The position numbers were made by a program, and so were the translations under genes. The notes beneath the pieces were generated by a model. That model did no database searches. It saw nothing but the letters and a program-made list of their open reading frames with translations, and was not told the DNA's origin. Of a stretch of DNA of 64,000 bases, positions 47,487 through 58,100 are shown in pieces. Each line of letters opens with the position of its first letter. The stretch's first letter is position 1. The stretch comes from Arthrospira sp. PCC 9108 (lineage in GTDB: Bacteria; Cyanobacteriota; Cyanobacteriia; Cyanobacteriales; Microcoleaceae). Location: the NCBI GenBank assembly GCA_016745315.1, contig CP066886.1:837501-901500 (forward strand). Direction: 5' to 3'.

Positions 47487-48182
47487 ATGGTTTCTCAGCC
47501 AAAAATCGCAACTCAGCACGAAATTATCTATCCTGATTCTGACGGTAAACCGATGGCGGAGAATACGATTCAGTTTCGCTGGATTATGACCATATATCAC
47601 AATCTGGCGTGGTTATTTGCCCTACAGGCGGATGTGTTTGTGGCGGGGGATTTACTCTGGTATCCGGTGGAAGGGAATAATAAGATACGCCAAGCGCCGG
47701 ATGTTATGGTGGTGTTTGGGGTAGAGAAGGGAGACCGGGGTTCTTACCAACAGTGGAAAGAAAAGGCGATCGCCCCCCAGGTCGTGTTTGAAATTCTGTC
47801 TCCGGGGAACCGACCGGGAGAACTGACTCGGAAGTTGTTATTTTACGAACACTATGGGGTGGAGGAATATTATCTTTATGACCCGGAAAACAATGATTTG
47901 AGCGGGTGTATCCGTTCGGGCGATCGTCTGGCTATGATTGAGGAAATGCAGAATTGGGTGAGTCCCCGCCTGCAAGTTCGATTTGAGTTGTCCGAGGAGA
48001 CGTTAACACTTTATCATCCCCAGGGTCAGCCGTTTTCTTCTCCCCTGGAAATCGAGCAACAATTACAACAGGAGCGATCGCGAGCCGAACAACTGACCGC
48101 CGAGTTGGAAGAGGAGCGCCGAAAGGCTAAAAGGTTGGAGATGTTGTTGCGGGAAGCGGGGATTGATGGCGATCGCTTATAG
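47487..48182 (+). CDS. Uma2 family protein (DUF820) with coiled-coil tail, unit 1 plus
   Basis: 231 aa. Core markers are RQAPDVMVVFGVEKGDRGSY, APQVVFEILSPGNRPGELTRK (D...E-x-S), FYEHYGVEEYYLYDPENNDL. The C-terminal 45 residues form a charged coiled coil with one QERSRAE heptad-like unit. Start ATG 47487 has GGGAGATGAGC upstream. The next unit's gene is identical except for the repeat number. Confidence 0.8.
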   Translation: MVSQPKIATQHEIIYPDSDGKPMAENTIQFRWIMTIYHNLAWLFALQADVFVAGDLLWYPVEGNNKIRQAPDVMVVFGVEKGDRGSYQQWKEKAIAPQVVFEILSPGNRPGELTRKLLFYEHYGVEEYYLYDPENNDLSGCIRSGDRLAMIEEMQNWVSPRLQVRFELSEETLTLYHPQGQPFSSPLEIEQQLQQERSRAEQLTAELEEERRKAKRLEMLLREAGIDGDRL

Positions 48183-48276
48183 AAGTCAAACTGGCTTGTT
48201 GCCTGTGTTATAATTCCGAGGTGGGGTGAGGCGATCGCCTGCTATCAAAAGCCAGTAAATTCTCCGCCCCAAATTA

Positions 48277-48864
48277 TCACCAAATCCGATTTAATCTCAA
48301 CACAAATCCCGGCAAGACATCGCCGCCTGATAGTTCTGTGGGATCCTCGCCAACTTCGATTTCTTGTTGGGGGCGGTAGATTTCTACCCGTCGATTTTGG
48401 GGGTCAATTAACCATCCGAGTCGGGCTCCATTTTCCAAATATTCCCCCATCTTTTGTCGCAGTTCCGATAAGCTATCGGTAGGCGATCGCAATTCCACCA
48501 CGAAATCAGGACATAAGGGAGCGAAACCTCGGCGCACCTCGGGTGTCAGTGCTTCCCAGCGGGGGCGACTCACCCAAGAAGCATCAGGGGAACGGATCGC
48601 CCCGTTGGGGAGAATAAATCCGGTGGAGGAGTCAAAAGCAACACCCAACTCTTCGTGGGCTTCATCCCAGCGATCGAGTTGTCCGATAATGCGGCTATTT
48701 CTTTTTCCCGATTCGCTCCCGGTCGGTGGTGTCACGAGCAATTCTCCTGTGGCTGTCCGTTCCAATCTTAAATCGGGGTTGGCGGCGGCGATCGCCTGGA
48801 ATTGTTCAAGGGTGACGTGGAGAAGGGTGGAGGGTGGTAGTCGCAGGGTGAGGGTGCTGTGCAT
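48277..48864 (-). CDS. Uma2 family protein (DUF820), unit 2 minus
   Basis: 195 aa, nearly identical to the gene at 46759, apart from a short window (GKRNSRIIGQLDRWDEAHEE against the first copy's SSQKNSRLTTQLGIWDEA) and scattered changes near EVGEDPTEL. Same motifs (CPDFVVELRSPTDSL). Gene conversion or very recent duplication. Confidence 0.8.
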   Translation of the reverse strand: MHSTLTLRLPPSTLLHVTLEQFQAIAAANPDLRLERTATGELLVTPPTGSESGKRNSRIIGQLDRWDEAHEELGVAFDSSTGFILPNGAIRSPDASWVSRPRWEALTPEVRRGFAPLCPDFVVELRSPTDSLSELRQKMGEYLENGARLGWLIDPQNRRVEIYRPQQEIEVGEDPTELSGGDVLPGFVLRLNRIW

Positions 48865-49004
48865 CAGATTTCCTCCGGGAATGTGGGCGGATATTGTTAA
48901 TGGTAACTCGGCAGATGCTCGGAAATCCTGGCATTGGCTTGGGATTGGGTTATCATATTCCCAGAGAGGGGAAACGCGCCTATGAGTTTATAGGGAGATG
49001 AGCA

Positions 49005-49742
49005 ATGGTTTCTCAGCCAAAAATCGCAACTCAGCACGAAATTATCTATCCTGATTCTGACGGTAAACCGATGGCGGAGAATACGATTCAGTTTCGCTGG
49101 ATTATGACCATATATCACAATCTGGCGTGGTTATTTGCCCTACAGGCGGATGTGTTTGTGGCGGGGGATTTACTCTGGTATCCGGTGGAAGGGAATAATA
49201 AGATACGCCAAGCGCCGGATGTTATGGTGGTGTTTGGGGTAGAGAAGGGAGACCGGGGTTCTTACCAACAGTGGAAAGAAAAGGCGATCGCCCCCCAGGT
49301 CGTGTTTGAAATTCTGTCTCCGGGGAACCGACCGGGAGAACTGACTCGGAAGTTGTTATTTTACGAACACTATGGGGTGGAGGAATATTATCTTTATGAC
49401 CCGGAAAACAATGATTTGAGCGGGTGTATCCGTTCGGGCGATCGTCTGGCTATGATTGAGGAAATGCAGAATTGGGTGAGTCCCCGCCTGCAAGTTCGAT
49501 TTGAGTTGTCCGAGGAGACGTTAACACTTTATCATCCCCAGGGTCAGCCGTTTTCTTCTCCCCTGGAAATCGAGCAACAATTACAACAGGAGCGATCGCG
49601 AGCCGAACAGGAGCGATCGCGAGCCGAACAGGAGCGATCGCGAGCCGAACAACTGACCGCCGAGTTGGAAGAGGAGCGCCGAAAGGCTAAAAGGTTGGAG
49701 ATGTTGTTGCGGGAAGCGGGGATTGATGGCGATCGCTTATAG
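49005..49742 (+). CDS. Uma2 family protein (DUF820), unit 2 plus, expanded repeat
   Basis: 245 aa. Apart from three QERSRAE units (against one) in its C-terminal coiled coil, the protein is the same as the 47487 gene product. The repeat unit contains the HIP1 octamer. The extra 14 residues keep the heptad phase of the coil. Divergent from the 48277 gene. Confidence 0.8.
   Translation: MVSQPKIATQHEIIYPDSDGKPMAENTIQFRWIMTIYHNLAWLFALQADVFVAGDLLWYPVEGNNKIRQAPDVMVVFGVEKGDRGSYQQWKEKAIAPQVVFEILSPGNRPGELTRKLLFYEHYGVEEYYLYDPENNDLSGCIRSGDRLAMIEEMQNWVSPRLQVRFELSEETLTLYHPQGQPFSSPLEIEQQLQQERSRAEQERSRAEQERSRAEQLTAELEEERRKAKRLEMLLREAGIDGDRL
49587..49649 (+). repeat. 21-bp tandem repeat (x3) built on HIP1
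   Basis: Three identical copies of CAGGAGCGATCGCGAGCCGAA at 49587, 49608 and 49629 encode QERSRAE. The equivalent place in unit 1 (around 48069) has one. The unit includes GCGATCGC. Being in frame, expansion changes only coil length. Confidence 0.95.
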
Positions 49743-49822
49743 AAGTCAAACTGGCTTGTTGCCTGTGTTATAATTTCGAGGTGGGGTGAGGCGATCGCTC
49801 TACTAAAAAAGCCAGTCAATTC

Positions 49823-50386
49823 TCATCCCCAAATCCGATTCAGTCTCAAAACCAATCCCGGCAAGACATCGCCGCCTGATAGTTTTGTGGGATCCTCGCC
49901 AACTTCGATTTCTTGTTGGGGGCGGTAGATTTCTACCCGTCGATTTTGGGGGTCAATTAACCATCCGAGTCGGGCTCCATTTTCCAAATATTCCCCCATC
50001 TTTTGTCGCAGTTCCGATAAGCTATCGGTAGGCGATCGCAATTCCACCACGAAATCAGGACATAAGGGAGCGAAACCTCGGCGCACCTCCGGTGTCAGTG
50101 CTTCCCAGCGGGGGCGACTCACCCAAGAAGCATCAGGGGAACGGATCGCCCCGTTGGGGAGAATAAATCCGGTGGAGGAGTCGAACCCTTCGCCCAATTC
50201 TGGGTTTGCTTCTACCCAAATTCCTAGTTGGGTTGTCAAGCTGAAATTTCTTTTTCCCGATTCGCTCCCGGTCGGTGGTGTCACGAGCAATTCTCCTGTG
50301 GCTGTCCGTTCCAATCTTAAATCGGGGTTGGCGGCGGCGATCGCCTGGAATTGTTCCTGACTGACATGGAGAAGGGTGGAGTGCAT
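49823..50386 (-). CDS. Uma2 family protein (DUF820), unit 3 minus
   Basis: The frame is open to 50521, but the first 45 codons cover a palindromic repeat (peptide TGKMPVL, 50465-50483) that is not coding. The ATG at 50386 (MHSTLLHVSQEQFQ) is the true start, giving 187 aa. It lacks 8 residues near the start compared with copies 1-2. It has a different middle segment (NFSLTTQLGIWVEANPELGEGF). Core motifs are intact. Confidence 0.75.
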   Translation of the reverse strand: MHSTLLHVSQEQFQAIAAANPDLRLERTATGELLVTPPTGSESGKRNFSLTTQLGIWVEANPELGEGFDSSTGFILPNGAIRSPDASWVSRPRWEALTPEVRRGFAPLCPDFVVELRSPTDSLSELRQKMGEYLENGARLGWLIDPQNRRVEIYRPQQEIEVGEDPTKLSGGDVLPGLVLRLNRIWG

Positions 50387-50464
50387 CGGATTTCCTCCGG
50401 GAATTCGGGTGGATATTGTCGATAGTAACTCAGGGGGATGGGAATGCGATCGCCTCTCGCGTAG

Positions 50465-50483
50465 CACGGGCATCTTGCCCGTG
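50465..50483. repeat. Short palindrome (CACGGGCA...TGCCCGTG)
   Basis: An 8-bp perfect inverted repeat around a TCT loop. The translated phrase TGKMPVL is a hallmark of a common cyanobacterial intergenic repeat as I remember it. Lies upstream of the unit 3 gene and the DUF29 gene. Confidence 0.6.
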
Positions 50484-50550
50484 TTATCATGATGAGATAG
50501 GGTGATGCGATCGCCGATCAAAGACGACCACTGGAAGACGGGAAAAAAAC

Positions 50551-51021
50551 ATGAAAAACTCGGTCAAGAATCAACTTCAAGAATTGTATAAAACCGACGG
50601 TTATTTGTGGCTACAGCAAACCGTCGAATTGTTGAAGGAAAAAGACTTCCAAGATTTAGATCTGGACGGCTTGATTGAGGAGTTGGAAAGTTTGGGAAGG
50701 AGTGAGTTTAACAAGGCTAGAAGTCTTTTGAGGCAGATTATCATCCATCTGCTGTTGTTGGAATACTGGGAGAAAGAATACGAGCGGAACCATCGACATT
50801 GGCAGGCAGAAATTATTGCGTTTCGCGATGATTTAATTCATGAGTTGACGGCAAGCCTGAAAAATAAGCTGATTCTAGAATTGGACTCTATCTATCATGT
50901 CGCCGTGAGTTTCGTGAGCAAGAAAACGGGTTTATCTAAAAGTCTATTTCCGGCTAACTGTCCTTATTCTTTTGAAGAATTGTTGGAAGAGAACTGGTAT
51001 CCAAATCATAAGAGAAGCTGA
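50551..51021 (+). CDS. DUF29 family protein
   Basis: 156 aa with the DUF29 pattern: LYKTDGYLWLQQTVELLKEKDF, LDLDGLIEELESLGRSEFNKARSLLRQIIIHLLLLEYW, and the C-terminal CPYSFEELLEENWYPN. The family is all-helical, abundant in cyanobacteria and of unknown function. Isolated gene between the Uma2 array and a GT2 gene. Start ATG 50551 is preceded by GGAAAAAAAC only. Confidence 0.8.
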   Translation: MKNSVKNQLQELYKTDGYLWLQQTVELLKEKDFQDLDLDGLIEELESLGRSEFNKARSLLRQIIIHLLLLEYWEKEYERNHRHWQAEIIAFRDDLIHELTASLKNKLILELDSIYHVAVSFVSKKTGLSKSLFPANCPYSFEELLEENWYPNHKRS

Positions 51022-51057
51022 GGAAATTTACATGATTTCATAAGGAGGAGTCCGAAT

Positions 51058-52033
51058 CTGAATCAGCATCCGAGGGTGAGTGTCATTATTCCGGTTTACA
51101 ATTGCGATCGCTTTCTCGGGAAGCGATCGATAGTGTTTTAATACAGACTTATCAAGATTATGAAATTATTGTTATTGATGATGGTTCAACGGATCAAACT
51201 TGCCAAGTTTTAGAACCTTACAGGAATAAAATTCAATATTTTTATCAAGAAAATCAAGGTTCTGCTGTTGCTCGTAATTTAGGGATTAAGGAAGCTAGGG
51301 TGAATTGATTGCGTTTTTAGATGCGGATGATTTCTGGCTGTTACCGGAAAAGTTAGGAGAACAAGTGAATTGTTTTGAGCAACAGCCGAGTCTGGGTAGT
51401 GTCCATACAGGCTGGCGAATTGTTGATGAAGCAGGTGATAAAATTATTGATGTAGAACCTTGGGGTGATGTTCCTAATCTAAATTTAGAAAGTTGGTTAA
51501 TGTATAAACCTGTAAAAACCAGTGGAATGATGATTCGCCAAGACTGGTTAGAAAAGGTGGGGGGGTTTGATGGGGAGTTGCGCCAATCCCATGATGTTGA
51601 TTTGGTGTTGCGTTTGGCGTTGATGGGGTGTGCAGCCGCTTGGTGGCGACGGGTAGCGGTGGGTTATCGGAGGTATCAGGGGAACACAACCAGAAACACG
51701 CAAACTCAAGCTAAATGTTTGCTGAAGGTGTTAGATAAGTTTTTTTCTCATAGGGATTTACCCGCATCTATTCAACAAATGGAGTCTCAAGTGCGTTATC
51801 ATACTTTAGTGTGGATTGCTTGGTATCAGTATTATCAAGGATTTTATGGGGAGATGGCTCGATTTCTCAAGAGGTCTTTAGAATACACTCCTTACTATAA
51901 AGTTGAAACGATTTCAGACTGGGTAGAGCAGTTCAAGAAGTTTTCAGTTCAAAATCGCTTGAGTTTGGATATTTGTTTGTTGACGGATTTACCTGAATGG
52001 CAACAACTTATCTTTAAAATTAGGGCAATCTGA
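51058..52033 (+). CDS. Family 2 glycosyltransferase, two frameshifts, possible CTG start
   Basis: Read with two added bases, the gene is 325 aa, a normal GT2 size. A strong ribosome-binding site (AAGGAGGAG, 51042-51050) stands 7 nt before CTG AAT CAG CAT CCG, giving (M)NQHPRVSVIIPVYN; no ATG is available, so CTG or a later GTG (51076) starts it. One G is missing in GGG near 51118 (FL-REAIDS), and one in GGG near 51300 (EAR-GELIAF). GT-A motifs: IIVIDDGSTD, then FLDADDFW (metal DxD), then GGFDGELRQSHDVDLVLRLAL. Probably acts on surface glycans. Confidence 0.8.
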
Positions 52034-52134
52034 GTATAGCCCAATCCAGACAAAAAAACTTTGTGTAAACCAGAACATCCAATAATTTAAAAAATGTCCT
52101 GTAAAAAGCATAGATAGTAATTAAATATAAACTA

Positions 52135-53916
52135 CTATTTCTGACAAAAAATTAATATTCTTCTTGAAAAATATTTAGGATCGGTTTTTCTTAGATAATC
52201 AATAATTTCAACATTATTAAAATATTTTTCTAATGCTACTGTAAAATTAGAAAGGCAATATTCTTCAGGAAGTGGGTTTGGATGAGGTTGAGGATGTCCA
52301 AGTATGCCACCCTGACCATCAGGCATAAACTCAGTAATCACAAATTTTGTACTAATTTTTGATAATTTTTCAGCAATTTGATCAAAGCTTATATTTTGAG
52401 AGAGATAAAGATGGTGTGTGAGTGCAAGTGCTAAAACCAATTCTGCTTGTTCAGCAACAGACATAAAAGAGTTGCAGGCAATTTTAAGAGAAATTTCATC
52501 GTGTTTCCTCACAAATAAATAAAGTTTATTGAGGGCATATTCATCTAAATCAATAGCTAACCCTTTAAGACCTTCTCTTGCCAGGAGCAAACTAAATACT
52601 CCATCATTGCATCCGATATCAATAAAGGAATACGCTCCTGCTGCGAATTTTAGGGCTAAATCAATCACAGCCTTAAATCTAGAGTCGCTAAAGTCGTAGT
52701 TTTCTTGGAGCAATTTTCCATTGTATGCCAGCATTAGGGCTTCCTCATTACGGTAGTCAGACCATCGTTCTTTTTGTGGATTTAACCCAAGTTGATCTAA
52801 TATAAGGCGCAGAGAAGCTAAAGCTTGTCGCCGTTCATGCTGTGGATAAGTCTCGCTAACTCTTAATTGTTCTATATCACCACTAATTTGTATTGCTGTT
52901 TCCATACTTATGCCATCTAGTGATTTATGCATTAGATTTCTTATCTGTGGAATATTTCGTTCAATAGAAAACATAATTAATGGTCGAACATAACAACGTA
53001 CAAATTGACCATAGCCAAATTCTATGTGAGATTTTACATTAGATATTGAACCAATATCACACCACATAGGTATTGCATTATCCATTTGAACAAAATTTCC
53101 ATAATGTCCATCTAAAAGACCAAACTCGTCTTCTGGAAAATAATCTAACAATATTTCATTAATAGATATAAACGTATAAGCAGCATCACGTAACATTAAT
53201 ATAGGATAATTGGGAGGATAGACAGGAATTCCTGTTGTTGAAAAAGCTATATGTTGGTATTGGTCATGTTTTACTGATTTAAAAAAATGAGATGGTATCA
53301 TTTTTTCTTTTGAAAATAAATTAACCAAACCAGTATTAAGAACTAAATCTTTAACAATATTTAAATCTTTTCTAATTAATCTAAAGTAACAGTTTTTAGA
53401 TTTATATACATAGCCTATAGGATCTTTTCCCATACTTATTTTTTTGGCATCCAAGTGATTGATGTCCACATTATCAAATAAAACCATGTAGTTTAAACTT
53501 ATACCTAGCTTCCTTTTATCTAAAGATAAATTGTGTTCAAAAGGAGATAATAGTTGATTGATTATAAACTTGATTATAATACAATCACTACCAATTAAAT
53601 TTCGAGGTATAGTTAAGTCAAACCATTTCAAACTACTGACTTTCCACGTCGTTAGAAACTGCTCATTAACATATAGATCAACATCTTGATGATCAATTAA
53701 ACCGCCTGCAAGAAATCCTTGACAACAAATATATAATAAAAGGTCATTATGGAGCAGTGAAACAATCTGAAAACTAATTTCTGCTTGACTACCATCCGAC
53801 CAACAGTGGTGTTGCTCAGGAGTTGACCAACCATGAGATAAAAACTTAGCCCCAGGATAACCAGAAAAAAAACAAATCTTGTCACCTAAATGGTATCTAT
53901 TCATGACTAACTCCAA
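52135..53916 (-). CDS. Multidomain protein with C-terminal SAM methyltransferase
   Basis: 593 aa. Residues 1-130 look like a beta-sandwich found in glycan-cluster proteins (FSGYPGAKFLSHGWSTPEQHH). Residues 140-340 resemble a kinase-like or ATP-grasp-like segment (LLDGHYGNFVQMDNAIPMWCDIGS). The C-terminal part is a class I methyltransferase with motif I FIDIGCNDGVFSLLLA and acidic DLDEYALNKL, and ends in RRILIFCQK. It could modify a sugar or lipid carrier in the same pathway as the neighbouring glycosyltransferases. 37 bp upstream is the GT4 gene; the spacing suggests an operon. Confidence 0.65.
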   Translation of the reverse strand: MELVMNRYHLGDKICFFSGYPGAKFLSHGWSTPEQHHCWSDGSQAEISFQIVSLLHNDLLLYICCQGFLAGGLIDHQDVDLYVNEQFLTTWKVSSLKWFDLTIPRNLIGSDCIIIKFIINQLLSPFEHNLSLDKRKLGISLNYMVLFDNVDINHLDAKKISMGKDPIGYVYKSKNCYFRLIRKDLNIVKDLVLNTGLVNLFSKEKMIPSHFFKSVKHDQYQHIAFSTTGIPVYPPNYPILMLRDAAYTFISINEILLDYFPEDEFGLLDGHYGNFVQMDNAIPMWCDIGSISNVKSHIEFGYGQFVRCYVRPLIMFSIERNIPQIRNLMHKSLDGISMETAIQISGDIEQLRVSETYPQHERRQALASLRLILDQLGLNPQKERWSDYRNEEALMLAYNGKLLQENYDFSDSRFKAVIDLALKFAAGAYSFIDIGCNDGVFSLLLAREGLKGLAIDLDEYALNKLYLFVRKHDEISLKIACNSFMSVAEQAELVLALALTHHLYLSQNISFDQIAEKLSKISTKFVITEFMPDGQGGILGHPQPHPNPLPEEYCLSNFTVALEKYFNNVEIIDYLRKTDPKYFSRRILIFCQK

Positions 53917-53953
53917 AAATTACATCTGATTGTTTTGCTAACTAACTGTTATT

Positions 53954-55111
53954 TTAAACCAAAAAATCGACTTCAGCTTGAATTGTCCGAAGTTTTTTCC
54001 ATTCAGCAAAAAATTTATCATATTTACCGGAACGTGCCTGTGCTAATAGAATTTCCAAGTTATTTACTAAACTTTTCGCCATAGTTTCCCAATTAAAGTT
54101 CCCTGCCTGTTCAATACCTTTTGTTCGGAGTATTTGACGATAGTTAGAATCAGACATTTTGATGAGAGCGTTTTTCATTTCTTCGGTAGATGTTCCACTA
54201 ATTAGGCAAGCTGCATCCCCTGCCGCTTCTGCCAGAGAACCGTGATGGGTTGTAATAACGGGGCAACCACAAGCCATAGCCTCAATTACAGGCATACCAA
54301 AACCTTCATAAAGTGATGGATACACGAACGCATGAGCAGAGCTATAAGCTATTCCAAGCTCATCATCTGTAAGTTCAACTCGCTTACAGCTAACATTTGC
54401 AGGGAGTCTTTCTAAAACTTCTGGATCAATTTCTTTTTCTCCACCGACACAAAGAATATCAAAGTTTGCACAAGCCAATTCTAAAAAAGCATCAAAAAAG
54501 ATTTTACTGTTTTTATATCCGTTATGTTGTGTTCGTGAACCTACAAATAAAAAAAATGGTTTTTGGCATTCAAATTTCTGTTTAAAAGAGGAAATTTCAG
54601 GTGCTGAACGTGGATAAAATGCACTTCTATCAATTCCACAGTGAGCAACAGAGACATTATAATCTGGTATTTCTGGATAAAAAGCAAGAAGATCATCTCG
54701 AGTATTGTAGCTTATACAGAGATATCTTTGTGCATAAGAGATTGCTATTTCTTTTTCCATCCATCCTTTAACAGTCAGATCAAAATCAAAAATTTCAGGG
54801 ATCATATCATACACCATTAATAACATAGGTGTATTAATGGGAGTTGTATAATAAGTAGATGTAAAAGCATCTATGTGGTAAAAATCACAAATATTTTGTA
54901 TAAGCATAGAGTCAGCAGGACAGTAGCATGACTGATATTTTGGAAAAGGAATATAACAAACACCATCAATAATAGGTGCGTTACCACGATCTAGAAAATA
55001 TATGTCAAAAACTTTCCATCTAGCAATAATACTGAGTAGAGTTTTCCAAACTCTTGCTATGCCAGTATTATTCAATTGGAAAAAAACCCCGTCTATCAGT
55101 ATTTTTGCCAT
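53954..55111 (-). CDS. Family 4 glycosyltransferase
   Basis: 385 aa with a GT-B fold. The N-terminus MAKILIDGVFFQLNNTGIARVW fits GT4 enzymes. The C-terminal donor domain has FLFVGSRTQHNGYKN, then AFVYPSLYEGFGMPVIEAMACGCPVITT with the E(x7)E motif. Acts on nucleotide-sugar donors for polysaccharide building. It is 17 bp downstream of the giant glycosyltransferase gene and 37 bp upstream of the methyltransferase gene, all minus strand. Confidence 0.88.
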   Translation of the reverse strand: MAKILIDGVFFQLNNTGIARVWKTLLSIIARWKVFDIYFLDRGNAPIIDGVCYIPFPKYQSCYCPADSMLIQNICDFYHIDAFTSTYYTTPINTPMLLMVYDMIPEIFDFDLTVKGWMEKEIAISYAQRYLCISYNTRDDLLAFYPEIPDYNVSVAHCGIDRSAFYPRSAPEISSFKQKFECQKPFFLFVGSRTQHNGYKNSKIFFDAFLELACANFDILCVGGEKEIDPEVLERLPANVSCKRVELTDDELGIAYSSAHAFVYPSLYEGFGMPVIEAMACGCPVITTHHGSLAEAAGDAACLISGTSTEEMKNALIKMSDSNYRQILRTKGIEQAGNFNWETMAKSLVNNLEILLAQARSGKYDKFFAEWKKLRTIQAEVDFLV

Positions 55112-55128
55112 TGACGTTTAACCCCCTA

Positions 55129-58100
55129 TTAAAATTTATTGTACCTAGCGATGTTACGCAACGCATATTTAGCCATCATATAACGATTTAGGCTACCGTC
55201 ATCAAGGGAATCAGCAATTCCTATTTTGCTACAAAACTCACTAAAAGGCATAGTCAACATATCTGAAATAAATATTTTGCAAAATCGTTTTGAAATCTCA
55301 TGAGATTCAACCAAGCCTCGTGTGTTACTACAGGTAGATAAACCTTTTGGATTCTGAAAGTACACAACATGTGGGTCGTTAACTTTATAAAATATTTTTC
55401 CGGCATTTAAACATCTCATCCAAAAATCACAATCACCAGCAGACTTATAATTGATATTAAAGTAACCTATCTCCTCATGTAATTTTTTTCTCCACATCGG
55501 TGCGTTATGAGGTGAATTGAAACTCATCATGTTATCTTTTGTAACCACTGGAAGATTACTTTGGTAATCATATAATGCAATTTCCTCGTATGGTAAATTT
55601 ATGTCAAATGTATAATAAAAATCTTGATAAACAATATCCACAAAATCCAGGTTGTCAAGGACTCCCGCTTGGATCTCTAAAGAATCTTGCCTGCGTAAGT
55701 CATCAAGATTGGTATTTGTCAGATATTCGCCTTTTGCTACCTTAACACCACAATTCCAAGCGTCATAAATGCCGATTCTATAGTTCATACGCATATAATT
55801 AATATTTTTATATGAATTCATATAACGTTGAATTACTTCTGATTCATTTTCGGGTGAGTTAGCATCAATTATAATTAACTCACAGTAATCTTTAAAACAA
55901 CTTTGTGTTGTAATGTTATCCATGAATTTGTCAATATAGTCTCTGCCACAATAAAGGCTGGCTATTGCCGTTACCAAATATTTTTTTTCTGAAATAATAT
56001 GAAAACGGTTACAGTATTTTGTCTGTACAGAATCAACTTTTTGATTAGAATATGATTTCTTGATCCAGTCTTTCATGCTTATATACTGAGAAGTACCCAT
56101 GATATTACATGAAAGACCATCATGGACGGATGGACGTTCATCAATGAGCAACTTAACTGCATCTTGAAAGATTAGTTTTAAGACATCTTGTCTGCTTATT
56201 CGATCATTAGCTAGTTCTTTTTCCCATAAATACATCTCCCTTGCATTGCATCCTCTATTAAGCACTGTCCTATAAGCATACTTTATAAACTCACCATCTG
56301 ATAAATTTTCATATTGTTGAACAGATGAATTAATAATTTGTCTCTCTTCAGAATCAAATGCTAGATGAAAGAATTCCTCAAATTTTAATCCATTTAATAA
56401 ATTATTTAACCATTCTTCAATTTCGCTTTGAAGTGGCATTCGATTTAGAACAACTTTGTAAACATTAATTATTGCATTTTCTAATGTATATTCTTGAGAT
56501 TGAGTAGGATTATTTTTGCTTAAATCTTCAATTGAGTTCTCCGTATTTTCTTGTGTTAAATTGCGTTTAGCCATCTCTCTCTCTATCTTGTCTAAAATCC
56601 TAGAATTCTCTTTTTTTAAGAAAACTTTTTCGACTGAATTGTTACAGTTATTAATTATTTTAATATTGCTTATAACTATCTGAGTCAGATTTAGATAATC
56701 CGAATTATTTTTTACTTGTTTTGTTATATCAATCATTGTTTCAAATGAATCAATATTTAAAGGAGGATTTTTTAACATTTTATATATATTAATGAGTTCA
56801 TCAAGTGAAAGCACTTCAACGTTATATTTCTTAGATGCAATATGGGAGCAAATAAATTCTAAAAAATTATTTTGATGCTCATCAATATACTTTCGCAAAA
56901 AAACAATTGCATTTTTAGAAAGTTTGTTAGCCAATTCCTTGTTTCCATAAATTTCACTTACAGCGTTGCATATATTTTCTGCATCTGCCCTTTCCAGCAC
57001 ATATCCTTCCTGACCATGTTCTACCAGCAACCCCATATTTGCCATCGGTAGTACCACAGGTCGTCCCATTGCAAAATATTCTGGCAACTTTGAGGGTACG
57101 CGCTGATCATTAAATAGACCAGTACAACCAGGTTGGACTAAAATATCCGCTGCTGCTAGAATCTCCGGTACTTGATCTCGCTCTACCCAGCCCAGATATT
57201 TTTCATAAGCTCCTCCCCAACTCTCAACACCTAGTTTCTGATCATTCAACCCGGTGCGTAATAACACAGTTGGGCATCCCCGTAGATTCAGAATTTCCAC
57301 AGCCCGATATAACTCCTGTACCTCATCCCTGTTGCCACTATGGACATTACCCGTATAAGCCAACACCAAATGCCCCTCTGGAATTCCCAGAGAGCAACGC
57401 AAGTCCAGATTCATAGGCCGAGGATAAAACAATTTCTCATCCACTGGAGCAGGTAACACAAGCTCGGCTACTTGCTGGGTATTAAACCCCTTGAGAGTGT
57501 CAGTAATCATTGTCAATCCCTGCGCCCGGTCGAGAAAAGCTCTGCCCTTGATAGGGTGGTAGCGATTGGCGGGGATCAGCCTGTCTAGATCGGCTTCCGG
57601 TAGGTTAACTAACTCAGCAAAAGACCTTCCTAACTTAGCTTCAGTCAAGTATTCCTCATTATCTTCCAAATGGATGATCAAAGCAGAAGCATGGCGATCA
57701 AGCAGCTTTTCTACAAACTTCCGCACCACCTCACGGGGAGTCCAAGCATAAATCACGTCAGGACTGCGACCATCGGCAAAAGGAAAACGGGTACGGGGTG
57801 CAATAACCGCAGAAAATGTCAATACAGAGATGGGGTTTAATCGATGACTTGAAGTTTGTCGCACCTCATCCGCCCCATCAGGAACAGCAAACACACAATC
57901 AACTCCTTGCTCGACCAACCTAGCAGCATGGAGTTGAGCCTGATAGCCACTGTTAGATTCGAGGCTCTCATAAAGCACAAACAGAACATTAACGGAAGCA
58001 CTATCAATTTGCACCCTTGGTTTACCAATCAATTGCAGCACATAATTATCCCAACTTTGCTTAAATACCCTATGGTTTTTATCAAGAATTTGTGCACGAA

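Larger units (their letters stand above)
46713..50440. repeat. Tandem array of about 1.5-kb units bearing divergent Uma2 genes
   Basis: Unit 1 is 46713-48230 and unit 2 is 48231-49790; a partial unit 3 starts at 49791. The units begin at GCGATCGC, and most of each is nearly identical. Unit 1 is 1,518 bp; unit 2 is 1,560 bp, the extra 42 bp being exactly two more 21-bp repeats in its plus-strand gene. The third unit keeps only the minus-strand gene. Divergence is concentrated in one segment of the minus-strand gene. Confidence 0.9.

Noticed and set aside
50387..50521. N-terminal extension of the unit 3 Uma2 gene
   Set aside because: It translates a common intergenic palindrome (TGKMPVL) and is absent from the two sister genes.
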